Origin: OM182 bacterium | Lineage (GTDB): Bacteria > Pseudomonadota > Gammaproteobacteria > Pseudomonadales > Azotimanducaceae | Assembly: GCA_004213835.1 (NCBI GenBank) | Contig: SHAE01000008.1 | Coordinates: 1 to 33,290, forward strand | Length of the DNA stretch: 33,290 bases | Reading direction: 5' to 3' | Shown here: positions 24,393 through 32,316 of the stretch, piece after piece | Numbering within the stretch: position 1 is the first letter of the stretch | Layout: each line of letters begins with the position of its first letter | Translations under genes and position numbers: made by a program | The notes under the pieces: generated by a model | What the model was told of the DNA's origin: nothing | The model's database searches: none | The model's input: only the letters and a program-made list of their open reading frames with translations

Positions 24393-24791
24393 CTACTTCT
24401 TCCGAACGTAAAGCACCAACTCATGGTGCACTAATTCATAGCCGTGCTCTTCAGCAATCTCATGCTGCAGCGCTTCGATACGCTCGTTCACAAACTCTGT
24501 TACCTGACCGCTGTCCACATCGACCATATGGTCATGGTGGCGCTCTGCTGCCAGTTCATAAACGGAATGGCCATCATCAAAGTTGTGGCGGTCCACCATG
24601 CCCGCGGCTTCAAACTGCGTAAGCACGCGGTAAACCGTCGCCAAACCCACGGTATCGTCGGAGTTCAACAGTTTTTTGTATACGTCTTCCGCGCTCATAT
24701 GGTGCGGATCTGCCTGCTCCAAAACCTCCAACACCTTCAAGCGGGGCAGGGTGACTTTGAGTCCGGCTTTTTTAAGGTCAGCTCCAGGCAA
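24393..24791 (-). CDS. fur: Ferric uptake regulator Fur
   Basis: A 132-residue Fur, the iron-responsive repressor of iron-uptake genes. The start is TTG at 24791, supported by GGAG six bases upstream and by alignment of LKKAGLKVTLPRLKVLEVLE with other Fur N-termini. The DNA-binding domain includes HHMSAEDVYKKLL and DTVGLATVYRVLTQFEAAG; the metal sites include HHDH (85-88) and the C-terminal HEL region. The protein has no cysteine: the CxxC of E. coli Fur is replaced by Asp91 and Ser94, as in the Pseudomonas-type Fur. The frame stays open upstream to an ATG at 25013 through a repeat tract, but that ATG has no ribosome binding site. Confidence 0.95.
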   Translation of the reverse strand: MPGADLKKAGLKVTLPRLKVLEVLEQADPHHMSAEDVYKKLLNSDDTVGLATVYRVLTQFEAAGMVDRHNFDDGHSVYELAAERHHDHMVDVDSGQVTEFVNERIEALQHEIAEEHGYELVHHELVLYVRKK

Positions 24792-25177
24792 GAGTATCTC
24801 CGTACAGTGCTTTGGATACTTGTGTGCAAATTGGCATGGTTGCCCTGCACCGTGGTGGTGGAACGATACTTGGTGACGCCAGCTATTGCTACCTAGGCCA
24901 GAACCTAGGCCAGCACCTAGGCCAGAACCTAGGCCAGCACCTAGGCCAGTACCAGCAAAAAACGCCGTCCTAGTGTCAGTGTGGACACAGGGTATACGCA
25001 ATCGGCAAGGCATTAGAATTATTGTAAAGTTGTGCGACTAGACACCGGAAGCTCTTCTTCAGACTGGCACCACAGCATGTAGCTGATAGCCGCGCGAAGA
25101 GAGAACAGGTCAAAAAAATACCGAGCCCAAAAGAACAAACCCAAAAAAACAAACCAAAGAAAGAAGGAAGGGGAGTC
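24792..25177. other. Divergent region between fur and acyl-CoA dehydrogenase genes
   Basis: A 386-base gap with promoters expected in both directions. On the minus strand it contains an open frame continuous with fur; this encodes a Gly-Leu repeat and is judged non-coding or at most an alternative N-terminus. It holds the 12-bp repeat tract and an AT-rich patch near 25014-25030. The 60 bases before the acyl-CoA dehydrogenase start are strongly A/C then purine rich, ending in GGAAGGGGAG, the ribosome binding site. I see no convincing Fur box. Confidence 0.5.
24892..24951. repeat. 12-bp tandem repeat with CCTAGG cores, five copies
   Basis: Five contiguous units of CCTAGGCCAGNA, alternating AA and CA endings (24892-24903, 24904-24915, 24916-24927, 24928-24939, 24940-24951; the last ends TA). 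Every unit begins with the self-complementary CCTAGG. The tract is in frame with fur on the minus strand, where it reads as GLGAGLGS repeats, and lies about 100-160 bases upstream of the fur start. Confidence 0.9.
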
Positions 25178-26362
25178 ATGCAAAATCTGGAAGTGTTTCG
25201 CGATGAAGTTCGAGGCTGGCTGGACGAGAACTGCCCAGAGTCTATGCGCACACCCATGGACGCCAACGAACACCCCGGTGGCGGTCGCAACGCGACATAC
25301 GCCAATCCCGACACGAAAGTTTGGTTAGAGCGCTGTGCCGAGCGAGGATTCACCGTCCCCACTTGGCCTGAAGAATTCGGCGGCGCGGGCTTAAACAAAG
25401 ACGAGAACCTCGTGCTGCGCAATGAGATGGGCCGCATCAATGCGCGACCACCCTTGGTGGGCATGGGTTTGAGCATGATTGGACCGGCCCTGCTCGAATA
25501 TGGCACTGATGCGCAAAAAGAGGAGCATCTGCCAAAGATTGCCCGCGGCGATATTTGGTGGTGTCAGGGCTACAGTGAACCCGGATCGGGTTCTGACCTT
25601 GCTAGCCTGCGCACTTCAGCGGTTGAAGACGGTGACGACTTCATTGTCAACGGTCAAAAAATTTGGACCTCTGGGGCGAACCACGCGGACTGGATGTTCT
25701 GCCTAGTGCGGACCGACTTTGACGCTCCTAAGCACGAGGGTATTTCCTTTGTACTCTTCGACATGACCACGCCGGGTGTGACCGTAAAGCCCATCAAGCT
25801 GATCAGTGGCCTGTCTCCGTTTTGCGAGACGTTTCTAGACAACGTTCGGGTACCAAAATCGAACCTTGTATACGAGCTGAATAAGGGCTGGACGGTCGGC
25901 AAGCGCCTGCTGCAGCACGAACGCTCCATGATTGGCGGCATTGGCGGTGGTCAAAAAACCACATCGCTAGAGGAATATGCCCACCAATATGTGGGTGCTG
26001 ATGAGTCGGGCAAGATTGCTGATGCCTCATTGCGCGGGAAAATACTCAGCCACCGCATGAACGACAGAGCCTTCGGCTTGACCACGCGGCGCAGCGTCGA
26101 AGAATCCGCCACTGGCAACGCGCCCGGCGCCACCTCATCCATGTTCAAGTATTACGGTACCGAACAGAACATTGGTAAGTACGATCTCATGCTGTCGATT
26201 ATGGGCACGCAATCCGTTGGCTGGACTGGTGAGGGCTTCGATGACGAAGAGCTCAACACCACGCGAGCGTGGCTGCGATCCAAGGCAAACAGTATCGAGG
26301 GCGGCACCTCTGAGGTGCAGCTCAATATCATTGCTAAGCGAGTGCTTGGCCTGCCGGAGTAG
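25178..26362 (+). CDS. Acyl-CoA dehydrogenase
   Basis: A 394-residue flavoprotein that introduces a 2,3-double bond in an acyl-CoA, passing electrons to ETF. Family hallmarks: WPEEFGGAGLNKDENLVLRN (67-86), GYSEPGSGSDLASLRTSA (the FAD/substrate motif), EDGDDFIVNGQKIWTSGANHADW, and C-terminal LRSKANSIEGGTSEVQLNIIA, where the EGGTSE segment contacts FAD. It lacks obvious extensions, so it belongs to the medium 380-400 residue group; chain-length specificity is not predictable. A strong purine-rich ribosome binding site precedes the ATG. The next gene, a thioesterase, starts 50 bases downstream. Confidence 0.94.
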   Translation: MQNLEVFRDEVRGWLDENCPESMRTPMDANEHPGGGRNATYANPDTKVWLERCAERGFTVPTWPEEFGGAGLNKDENLVLRNEMGRINARPPLVGMGLSMIGPALLEYGTDAQKEEHLPKIARGDIWWCQGYSEPGSGSDLASLRTSAVEDGDDFIVNGQKIWTSGANHADWMFCLVRTDFDAPKHEGISFVLFDMTTPGVTVKPIKLISGLSPFCETFLDNVRVPKSNLVYELNKGWTVGKRLLQHERSMIGGIGGGQKTTSLEEYAHQYVGADESGKIADASLRGKILSHRMNDRAFGLTTRRSVEESATGNAPGATSSMFKYYGTEQNIGKYDLMLSIMGTQSVGWTGEGFDDEELNTTRAWLRSKANSIEGGTSEVQLNIIAKRVLGLPE

Positions 26363-26412
26363 GGCTGCGGCAGCCGCTTTGCCGCGGGCTACCGCGACCG
26401 ATCAGGGGCGCT

Positions 26413-26817
26413 ATGTCAGAAATCGTAACTGATGCACAGGAACTCATAGATCTCGATAGATCGGTGCGAGAGCGCTTTGCCCTAAAGGTGCATCACGCCG
26501 CCCAAGGCGAATGCCGGCTTAGCGCGACCATTGACGAAGGCTGGCTCAACGGAGCGGGTTTCCTGCATGGCAGCGTCGCCTATGCCTTGATGGACAGCGC
26601 CAGCGCCTACGCCTGCGCATCCCAGGGTGTTCGTGGCGTAACCACCAACGGCAACATTACCTACGTGAAGGGTGCGAATGCTGGCGCTGAACTCTTTGCC
26701 AGCGCGGAGGTGGTGAGTCAAAGCCGTCGTGTGATGAGTCTCAAAGCAGAAGTCATGGACCATGAGGACCAGCTGCTGGCACACGGCACCTTTTTGTTTC
26801 AGTTGCTGGAGCGCTAA
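26413..26817 (+). CDS. Hotdog thioesterase, PaaI family
   Basis: A 134-residue hotdog-fold protein likely hydrolysing acyl- or phenylacetyl-CoA type thioesters. The core motif NGAGFLHGSVAYALMDSASAYAC (about 42-64) contains HG and the acidic Asp used by PaaI enzymes; the TTNGNITYVKGANAG strand follows. AGGGGCG supports the start. Same strand and 50 bases after the acyl-CoA dehydrogenase, probably one operon that clears or recycles CoA esters. Confidence 0.88.
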   Translation: MSEIVTDAQELIDLDRSVRERFALKVHHAAQGECRLSATIDEGWLNGAGFLHGSVAYALMDSASAYACASQGVRGVTTNGNITYVKGANAGAELFASAEVVSQSRRVMSLKAEVMDHEDQLLAHGTFLFQLLER

Positions 26818-26909
26818 CGGCCCATGGCCGGTTCTAAGGTCGCTGGGTGAATTAGGCTTGGCCGTCATTACCAATTCGGCTCGAAAGCCAGTCCGCTGAT
26901 TGACGAAAC

Positions 26910-26926
26910 GCGTTACCCTGTAACGC
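26910..26926. promoter_or_regulatory. 7-3-7 inverted repeat, operator candidate
   Basis: GCGTTAC-CCT-GTAACGC is a perfect 7-base dyad with a 3-base centre, 21 bases upstream of the MFS transporter start. A TTGACG at 26900-26905 just before it could be a -35 element, placing the dyad inside the promoter as expected for a repressor site. No regulator gene is adjacent. Confidence 0.55.
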
Positions 26927-26946
26927 TTGGCGATAGAGTAGAAACC

Positions 26947-28149
26947 ATGCAAACACCAGCGGCTTGGCGCAATCACATCACGCTGTTGATTCTCATGTCC
27001 ATTGCGATGCCACTGGCCTTCAACACTTGGTTAGCGTTGCTGAACAACTTCGCCGTCGAGCAGGCTGCCTTCACCGGTGTCGAGATTGGAATCTTGCAGA
27101 GTCTGCGAGAGGTGCCGGGCTTCCTGTCTTTCACCGTCATCTTCGTGCTGTTGTTGCTAAAGGAGCAGACCTTTGCTGTGTTCTCGTTGGCCTTGCTCGG
27201 TCTTGGGGTCGCCTTAACCGGGTTCTTTCCCAGTGAATACGGTCTGTACTTCACCACGGTACTGATGAGTATTGGCTTTCACTACTTCGAAGCCATTAAG
27301 CAATCGCTGAGCTTGCAGTGGCTGACTACGGAAGAAGCACCGCGGGTTCTCGGTCGCCTGATCGCCGTGGGCTCCATCACCTCCCTCGTTATTTACGGCG
27401 TGCTTTGGGTGCTACTGGAAGTTTTTGACGTGAGTTTTATGTGGAACTTCGCGCTGGCTGGCGGACTGTGCTGCTTGCTAGCGATCTTCATGTGGCTGAA
27501 TTTCCCGCACTTCCCCTCCAAGACCGTACAACATAAGACCTTAGTCTTGCGCCGCCGCTACTGGCTTTATTACCTGCTGACATTTTTGTCTGGCGCGCGA
27601 CGGCAGATTTTTGTCGTCTTTGCGGCGTTCTTGATGGTCGAGAAATTTGGCTACTCGGCCTCTCAGGTTACGCTGCTGTTTTTGATCAACTACGCGTTCA
27701 ATTGGTTTTTCGCCGAGCGTATTGGTGCGCTGATTCATCGTATCGGTGAGCGGCGAGCACTGACCCTGGAATATATCGGGCTGATATTCGTCTTTGTCGC
27801 CTATGGTTTGGTGGACGATGCCACCCTAGCGGCAGCGCTCTATGTGATTGATCACATGTTTTTTGCCATGGCCATCGCCATCAGTACGTACTTTCAAAAA
27901 ATTGCCGACCCCAAGGATATGGCCAGCACCGCAGGGGTCTCCTTCACCATTAGTCACATCGCCGCCATCGTGATTCCTGCCGCGCTTGGGCTGGTATGGA
28001 TGTGGTCCCACGCCTTGGTGTTTTTTATCGGCGCGGGGTTCGCGGCGCTGTCGCTACTGGCCTCTCAGCTCATCCCCTTTGACCCGGGTCCCGGCCAAGA
28101 AACGGTGCTACCCGGGTCCGCAAAAGCAGAACTGGGTGCCACGTCCTAG
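26947..28149 (+). CDS. MFS transporter
   Basis: A 400-residue major facilitator superfamily transporter with about 12 hydrophobic segments. The first are MSIAMPLAFNTWLALLNNFA (18-37), then SFTVIFVLLLL. A short cytoplasmic middle loop contains FPSKTVQHKTLVLRRRYW (about 189-206). The second half shows ERIGALIHRIGERRALTLEY, equivalent to the conserved loop 8-9 motif. The N-terminal domain lacks the strict GxxxDRxGRR motif, and the substrate is unknown. A dyad immediately upstream suggests inducible expression. The gene is convergent with the carboxylesterase gene, 26 bases apart. Confidence 0.88.
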   Translation: MQTPAAWRNHITLLILMSIAMPLAFNTWLALLNNFAVEQAAFTGVEIGILQSLREVPGFLSFTVIFVLLLLKEQTFAVFSLALLGLGVALTGFFPSEYGLYFTTVLMSIGFHYFEAIKQSLSLQWLTTEEAPRVLGRLIAVGSITSLVIYGVLWVLLEVFDVSFMWNFALAGGLCCLLAIFMWLNFPHFPSKTVQHKTLVLRRRYWLYYLLTFLSGARRQIFVVFAAFLMVEKFGYSASQVTLLFLINYAFNWFFAERIGALIHRIGERRALTLEYIGLIFVFVAYGLVDDATLAAALYVIDHMFFAMAIAISTYFQKIADPKDMASTAGVSFTISHIAAIVIPAALGLVWMWSHALVFFIGAGFAALSLLASQLIPFDPGPGQETVLPGSAKAELGATS

Positions 28150-28175
28150 CACCCCAATTTGCGCAGATGGCCTGC

Positions 28176-29987
28176 CTAAAAGAAACTGACCGTCATGGGG
28201 TCGATGTCGCGGCAGCTACCGTCGCCTAACGTTGCGTACTCGCTGGGTATGAAGTCATCACCGCGAAACGTGCGGACGTAAATTTTGCAGCGCAGGGTCT
28301 CGTCGACGAAGCCATCGTCATTGATCAGCGCCGCCCTAATCTGCTCCCGCGTGACCTCTTGGTCATCCATGAAAATGCCCTGATCGGCAGGGCTATCCAG
28401 AATGATGCTGCGTTTGCCGTCGGTACCCCAAGCGAGCCAAGGCACTTGCTCGCCGTTTTGGCCCCGCCCGGGATCGCCGCTAGCAGCGAAGGCTGTCCAG
28501 TAAGAACTCATGCTATCGGCGAGAGCAAACTGCGCCTCATCGTTGGGGTAAATGTAGCTGGTATCAAAGCGCCCCTTGAAATCATTGAAAGCAAACGCGA
28601 TCTCAAGGCCATGAGCGGCTCCAAGAACCTTACTCAACTCCATGCCTAGAAGATCGGGTTCTTCGTCCCAGTCGAAGCGGTAGGTGTAGACGTTTGCATT
28701 GCCCGAGGCCGTCATGGCGCGGGCCAAGCTGTCCACGCCGCGCTCTTTCCAGGCTAAGGCGCCGTACTTCACCAGCTGCAGATAGCTCGCTTCATCTTTC
28801 AGTCGGGGCAGAAAACCGAGGAAGTTTTCGACATATCGCGGGTCGCGGAACATAAACAGCGTGGGTTCATCTCGGTTGGTGCCCAAGATCACGGGCACAT
28901 CATTGTAGTTGTCAGTGCTGGCGAAAATCTCCGCGGTTGGCAGGTCGGGTAAGACCACGCCGTCGCCCAAATTAGCGGGCAGATCTACCATGCCTAAACC
29001 CCAGTTACGAAACACCGCGTAAAACTCATCGGGCTTTTTGCTGTAGAGATATTGCCGAAGGTCCGTGCGCGACATGTCTTGTGCATACTCATGTGCAACA
29101 CTTTCATCGCTCACCCTGCCATCTGCGACCAGTAGCTTGCTGAGAATTTCGGCAGAGCTAAAGGTATGTCCGCCTTGGTTTGCAGCATTTCGGGCGGTGT
29201 CCAATGGCGTGACGTCAAAGCCGCCGCTCTGCACGATGGCTCGATGAAACAACCCCTCGGCCAGCGGCGAGGCCATCATGGCTAGGGTATTGAAGCCCCC
29301 GGCGGATTCGCCAAACACCGTGACACTGTCCGGGTCACCGCCGAATTGCTCGATGTTGTTTTGCACCCACTGCAGGCCGCGAATGGCGTCAAGGGTGCCA
29401 TAGTTGCCGGAATCATCCTTGGGGCTGCCGGTGGTTAAACTGGGGTGGCTGAACCAGCCGAAAATACCCAGTCGATAGTTGATGGTGACTACCACCACGC
29501 CATGTTTCATGGCGAGGTTTTCACCGGAATAGCTGCTGCCCTGGCCGATGGTATTGCCACCACCATGCAGCCAATACATGACCGGTGCATTGTCTGCTCC
29601 CGGGGGCGCGTAGATGTCCATGAACAGGCAGTCTTCGTCGCCGATCGTAACCCGGCCCTCGTCGGCAGGACCGCTCAGCGCAGACGGCAACTGCGGACAG
29701 GCGTTGCCCGACGCTAGGGTTTCAATGATACCGCCCTTACGCGGCGCCTTGGCGGGCAGAGGGGCGCGCCAGCGTAAGGTGCCCTTGGGCGCCTTGGCGT
29801 AGCGTATGCCTCGCCAGATCCAGGCGCCGTTGGCGCCGGTATAACCCAGCAGGCTGCCTGAGGTGGTTTGACGCAGAGTGGCGCTATCGGGCTTTGGCAC
29901 AAATGCAGGCTCCTGCTCCGGCGACCAATATTGATAGCCCGCAGCAATCAGTGCGATGACGACAATAATGCCCAGTACTTTTTTCAT
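28176..29987 (-). CDS. Type B carboxylesterase, exported or membrane-anchored
   Basis: A 603-residue carboxylesterase (cholinesterase-like superfamily). The N-terminus KKVLGIIVVIALIAAGYQYW is a signal peptide or uncleaved membrane anchor, so the catalytic part is probably periplasmic. Type B features: DEDCLFMDIYAPP (117-129), oxyanion HGGGN (141-145), nucleophile GESAGG with Ser228, acid in GTNRDE (near 374), and catalytic His459 in GAAHGLEIAFAF. A Cys-Cys pair near 97 and 120 is the usual type B disulfide. GGGGAGGG precedes the ATG. It lies 33 bases after the SRPBCC gene on the same strand, likely one operon. Confidence 0.92.
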   Translation of the reverse strand: MKKVLGIIVVIALIAAGYQYWSPEQEPAFVPKPDSATLRQTTSGSLLGYTGANGAWIWRGIRYAKAPKGTLRWRAPLPAKAPRKGGIIETLASGNACPQLPSALSGPADEGRVTIGDEDCLFMDIYAPPGADNAPVMYWLHGGGNTIGQGSSYSGENLAMKHGVVVVTINYRLGIFGWFSHPSLTTGSPKDDSGNYGTLDAIRGLQWVQNNIEQFGGDPDSVTVFGESAGGFNTLAMMASPLAEGLFHRAIVQSGGFDVTPLDTARNAANQGGHTFSSAEILSKLLVADGRVSDESVAHEYAQDMSRTDLRQYLYSKKPDEFYAVFRNWGLGMVDLPANLGDGVVLPDLPTAEIFASTDNYNDVPVILGTNRDEPTLFMFRDPRYVENFLGFLPRLKDEASYLQLVKYGALAWKERGVDSLARAMTASGNANVYTYRFDWDEEPDLLGMELSKVLGAAHGLEIAFAFNDFKGRFDTSYIYPNDEAQFALADSMSSYWTAFAASGDPGRGQNGEQVPWLAWGTDGKRSIILDSPADQGIFMDDQEVTREQIRAALINDDGFVDETLRCKIYVRTFRGDDFIPSEYATLGDGSCRDIDPMTVSFF

Positions 29988-30020
29988 AAGCCCTCCCCAG
30001 AGCCTGCTCGATGTTAAGCG

Positions 30021-30410
30021 TTAGTTTTCGCTGGCGAGAATGTCTGCCAACTGCGCCAAACTGCCTTTCATGCCCGTGGCGATAAAGGGCTCGACTGCCA
30101 CCGGTTCCACAGTGGTCTGCCAGATAAACCGGGTGCCGTCCTCGTGGGGCTCCAGCGTGATGCTCGCCACATGAAACTGCAGCGGCGGTGTCGATTCGAT
30201 CACCGAGTACTCTAAATACATGCGACCTGCGTCGCGCTCGTTAATGCGTTCGGCCAAGCCGCCAGCGCCCACCATTTTGAAGCGGCGCACCTCGCCGTCA
30301 AACTCCGCCGATTCCACACCGGGCACCCAGTCGACGCGACCGGGTTCGCCGACAATTGCCCAAATGGTGGCGGGTGGGTAGGGCAGAATTTCTTCGATCT
30401 TAATCGCCAT
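30021..30410 (-). CDS. SRPBCC-family (polyketide cyclase/START-like) protein
   Basis: A 129-residue protein with the SRPBCC helix-grip fold: start IKIEEILPYPPATIWAIVGE (helix alpha1 after the first strand), then DWVPGVESAEFDG, and C-terminal AVEPFIATGMKGSLAQLADIL forming the long last helix. The pocket usually binds a hydrophobic ligand; function here is unknown. The ATG at 30410 is preferred (CGGAG upstream); an in-frame start at 30440 would add ten residues. It precedes the carboxylesterase gene, so it may help handle the esterase's substrate or product, by context only. Confidence 0.82.
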   Translation of the reverse strand: MAIKIEEILPYPPATIWAIVGEPGRVDWVPGVESAEFDGEVRRFKMVGAGGLAERINERDAGRMYLEYSVIESTPPLQFHVASITLEPHEDGTRFIWQTTVEPVAVEPFIATGMKGSLAQLADILASEN

Positions 30411-30588
30411 GCTGACGCTCCGGTAATCCTGTGAAAACAAACACAGAGCATATGATGATCACTCGCTTAAAGCACTGCTGACTGTCGCCTTACGTTGTGA
30501 GCTCGCGCTCGCCTACCTGCCATCCCGTGGGCTTCTGTGATAGAAAACCCTCAGTAGCGTAGGCGCAAGACAGCAGGGGAGTGAGAGC

Positions 30589-32307
30589 ATGTCACAGCAC
30601 GATTTGGTGATTCGGTCGGGTTCGGTGATCGATGGCACCGGCCAGCCCGCCTTTACCGCCGATGTGGCGATTCAAGACGGCAAGATTACCGAAGTAGGCA
30701 AGGTGTCTGGTCGTGGTGCACAAGAAGTCAGCGCCGACGGCGCACTGGTCACGCCGGGCTTTGTGGATATTCACACCCACTACGACGGCCAAGCCACCTG
30801 GTCGAATCGCATGTCGCCATCGAGTCACCATGGCGTCAGCACTGTGGTTATGGGCAACTGCGGCGTGGGTTTTGCGCCAGTGCGGCCCACTGACCACGAT
30901 CTACTCATAGAACTTATGGAAGGCGTTGAAGACATTCCTGGCGTCGCCCTCAGTGAGGGTCTGAGCTGGGAGTGGGAATCTTTTCCCGACTACCTCGATT
31001 ATTTGTCCAAGCGCCAATTTGATATGGATATTGGTGCCCAGCTACCTCATGCGGCGCTGAGAGTCTATGTCATGGGCCAGCGTGGGGCGGACCGAGAGCC
31101 TGCGACGGCGGCGGATGTGGTGGAAATGCGTCGCCTCACCGAGCAAGCCATTCGCGCCGGAGCGCTAGGCTTTACCAGTTCAAGAACCCTCAACCATCGC
31201 AGCGCCAAGGGCGAGCCGACCCCGACCCTGCAGGCGGAATATGACGAGTTGGTGGGCATGGCCAGTGCGCTGCGCAGCGCAGGTCGGGGCGTGATGGAAA
31301 TGATTTCCGACTTCGATGACCTAGATGCAGAATTCGACTTGCTTAAATCCATGGTCAGTTCCGCTGGCCGTCCCATGTCGATTTCGCTTGCTCAAGGCAT
31401 CAGCGATCACGGCTGGCGCAAAGTGCTGGGTAAAATCGAAGGGGCCAGCGACACCGGCTTTGCCATGCGCGGCCAGGTGGCGCCGAGGCCCATCGGTATT
31501 CTGCTCGGTCTGACAACAACCCTATCGCCGTTCACCACTCGTCCTGCCTTTACCGAAGTTGCGCATTTGCCGCTGGCAGAGCGCGCCGCAGCGCTGGCAG
31601 ATCCGGCGCGCAAGGCACGTATTTTGGCTGAACCCACCGGGCGCGGTTTTATGCGCCTGTTCCGACTGATGGACGAGGGCCGCAAGATTTGGCTGATGAG
31701 CGATCCGCCGAATTACGAGCCAGACCCCAAGGATTCGCTACATGCCCAGGCAATGGCGCGGGGCCAAGATCCATGGTCGCTCGTCTACGACGCACTGCTG
31801 CAGGATGACGGTAAAGCACTGCTCTACACTCCCTTTGCCAATTATGCCGAGAACAATCTCGACTGCTGCCGGGACATGATTTTGCACAAAGATACGGTGA
31901 TGGGTTTGGGCGATGGCGGCGCCCACGTCGGCACGATTTGCGACGCCAGCTTCATCACCTCGCTGCTCACGCACTGGGGGCGCGACCGCAGTCGAGGCGA
32001 GGGTATCGACCTGCCTACGCTGATCAAATGCCAGTCCAACGATACCGCCCGGGCGGTAGAGCTGACGGATCGGGGAACCTTGCAAGTGGGCATGCGCGCC
32101 GATGTGAACATCATCGACTTCGACAACCTGAATGTGCGCCTGCCTGAGATGGTCAACGATCTGCCAGCCGGTGGTGCCCGGCTACAGCAGCGCGCCGACG
32201 GCTATCAAATGACCATCGTTAACGGCCAGCCCACCTACATTGACGGCGAGGCTACCGATGCGCTGCCCGGCCGATTGGTGCGTAAAACCACCCCCGACGG
32301 CCACTAG
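30589..32307 (+). CDS. N-acyl-D-amino-acid deacylase-like amidohydrolase
   Basis: A 572-residue metal-dependent amidohydrolase of the D-aminoacylase branch. The N-terminal beta-sandwich part begins [20 protein letters not shown], then [17 protein letters not shown] with the metal ligands His62 and His64, and [13 protein letters not shown] with Cys91, the cysteine used as a metal ligand in D-aminoacylases. Further conserved parts are [13 protein letters not shown] and [19 protein letters not shown] (the catalytic Asp region). The C-terminal sandwich ends [16 protein letters not shown] hydrolytic role on an N-acyl amide or cyclic amide is likely. GGGGAG upstream supports the start. Nine bases separate it from the CoA-transferase gene. 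Confidence 0.9.
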   Translation: MSQHDLVIRSGSVIDGTGQPAFTADVAIQDGKITEVGKVSGRGAQEVSADGALVTPGFVDIHTHYDGQATWSNRMSPSSHHGVSTVVMGNCGVGFAPVRPTDHDLLIELMEGVEDIPGVALSEGLSWEWESFPDYLDYLSKRQFDMDIGAQLPHAALRVYVMGQRGADREPATAADVVEMRRLTEQAIRAGALGFTSSRTLNHRSAKGEPTPTLQAEYDELVGMASALRSAGRGVMEMISDFDDLDAEFDLLKSMVSSAGRPMSISLAQGISDHGWRKVLGKIEGASDTGFAMRGQVAPRPIGILLGLTTTLSPFTTRPAFTEVAHLPLAERAAALADPARKARILAEPTGRGFMRLFRLMDEGRKIWLMSDPPNYEPDPKDSLHAQAMARGQDPWSLVYDALLQDDGKALLYTPFANYAENNLDCCRDMILHKDTVMGLGDGGAHVGTICDASFITSLLTHWGRDRSRGEGIDLPTLIKCQSNDTARAVELTDRGTLQVGMRADVNIIDFDNLNVRLPEMVNDLPAGGARLQQRADGYQMTIVNGQPTYIDGEATDALPGRLVRKTTPDGH

Positions 32308-32316
32308 GTCCGCCTC

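Noticed and set aside
24393-24791. Loss of the Fur CxxC motif as a sign of a defective protein
   Set aside because: Pseudomonas-type Fur proteins also lack it, and the other metal ligands are present.
24393-25013. A longer Fur protein starting at 25013
   Set aside because: The ATG lacks a ribosome binding site, the extension is mostly repeat-encoded, and a TTG with GGAG six bases upstream gives a standard-length Fur.
25014-25030. Possible Fur box in the AT-rich patch upstream of fur
   Set aside because: The bases resemble GATAAT-like hexamers only loosely and do not form the expected inverted repeat.
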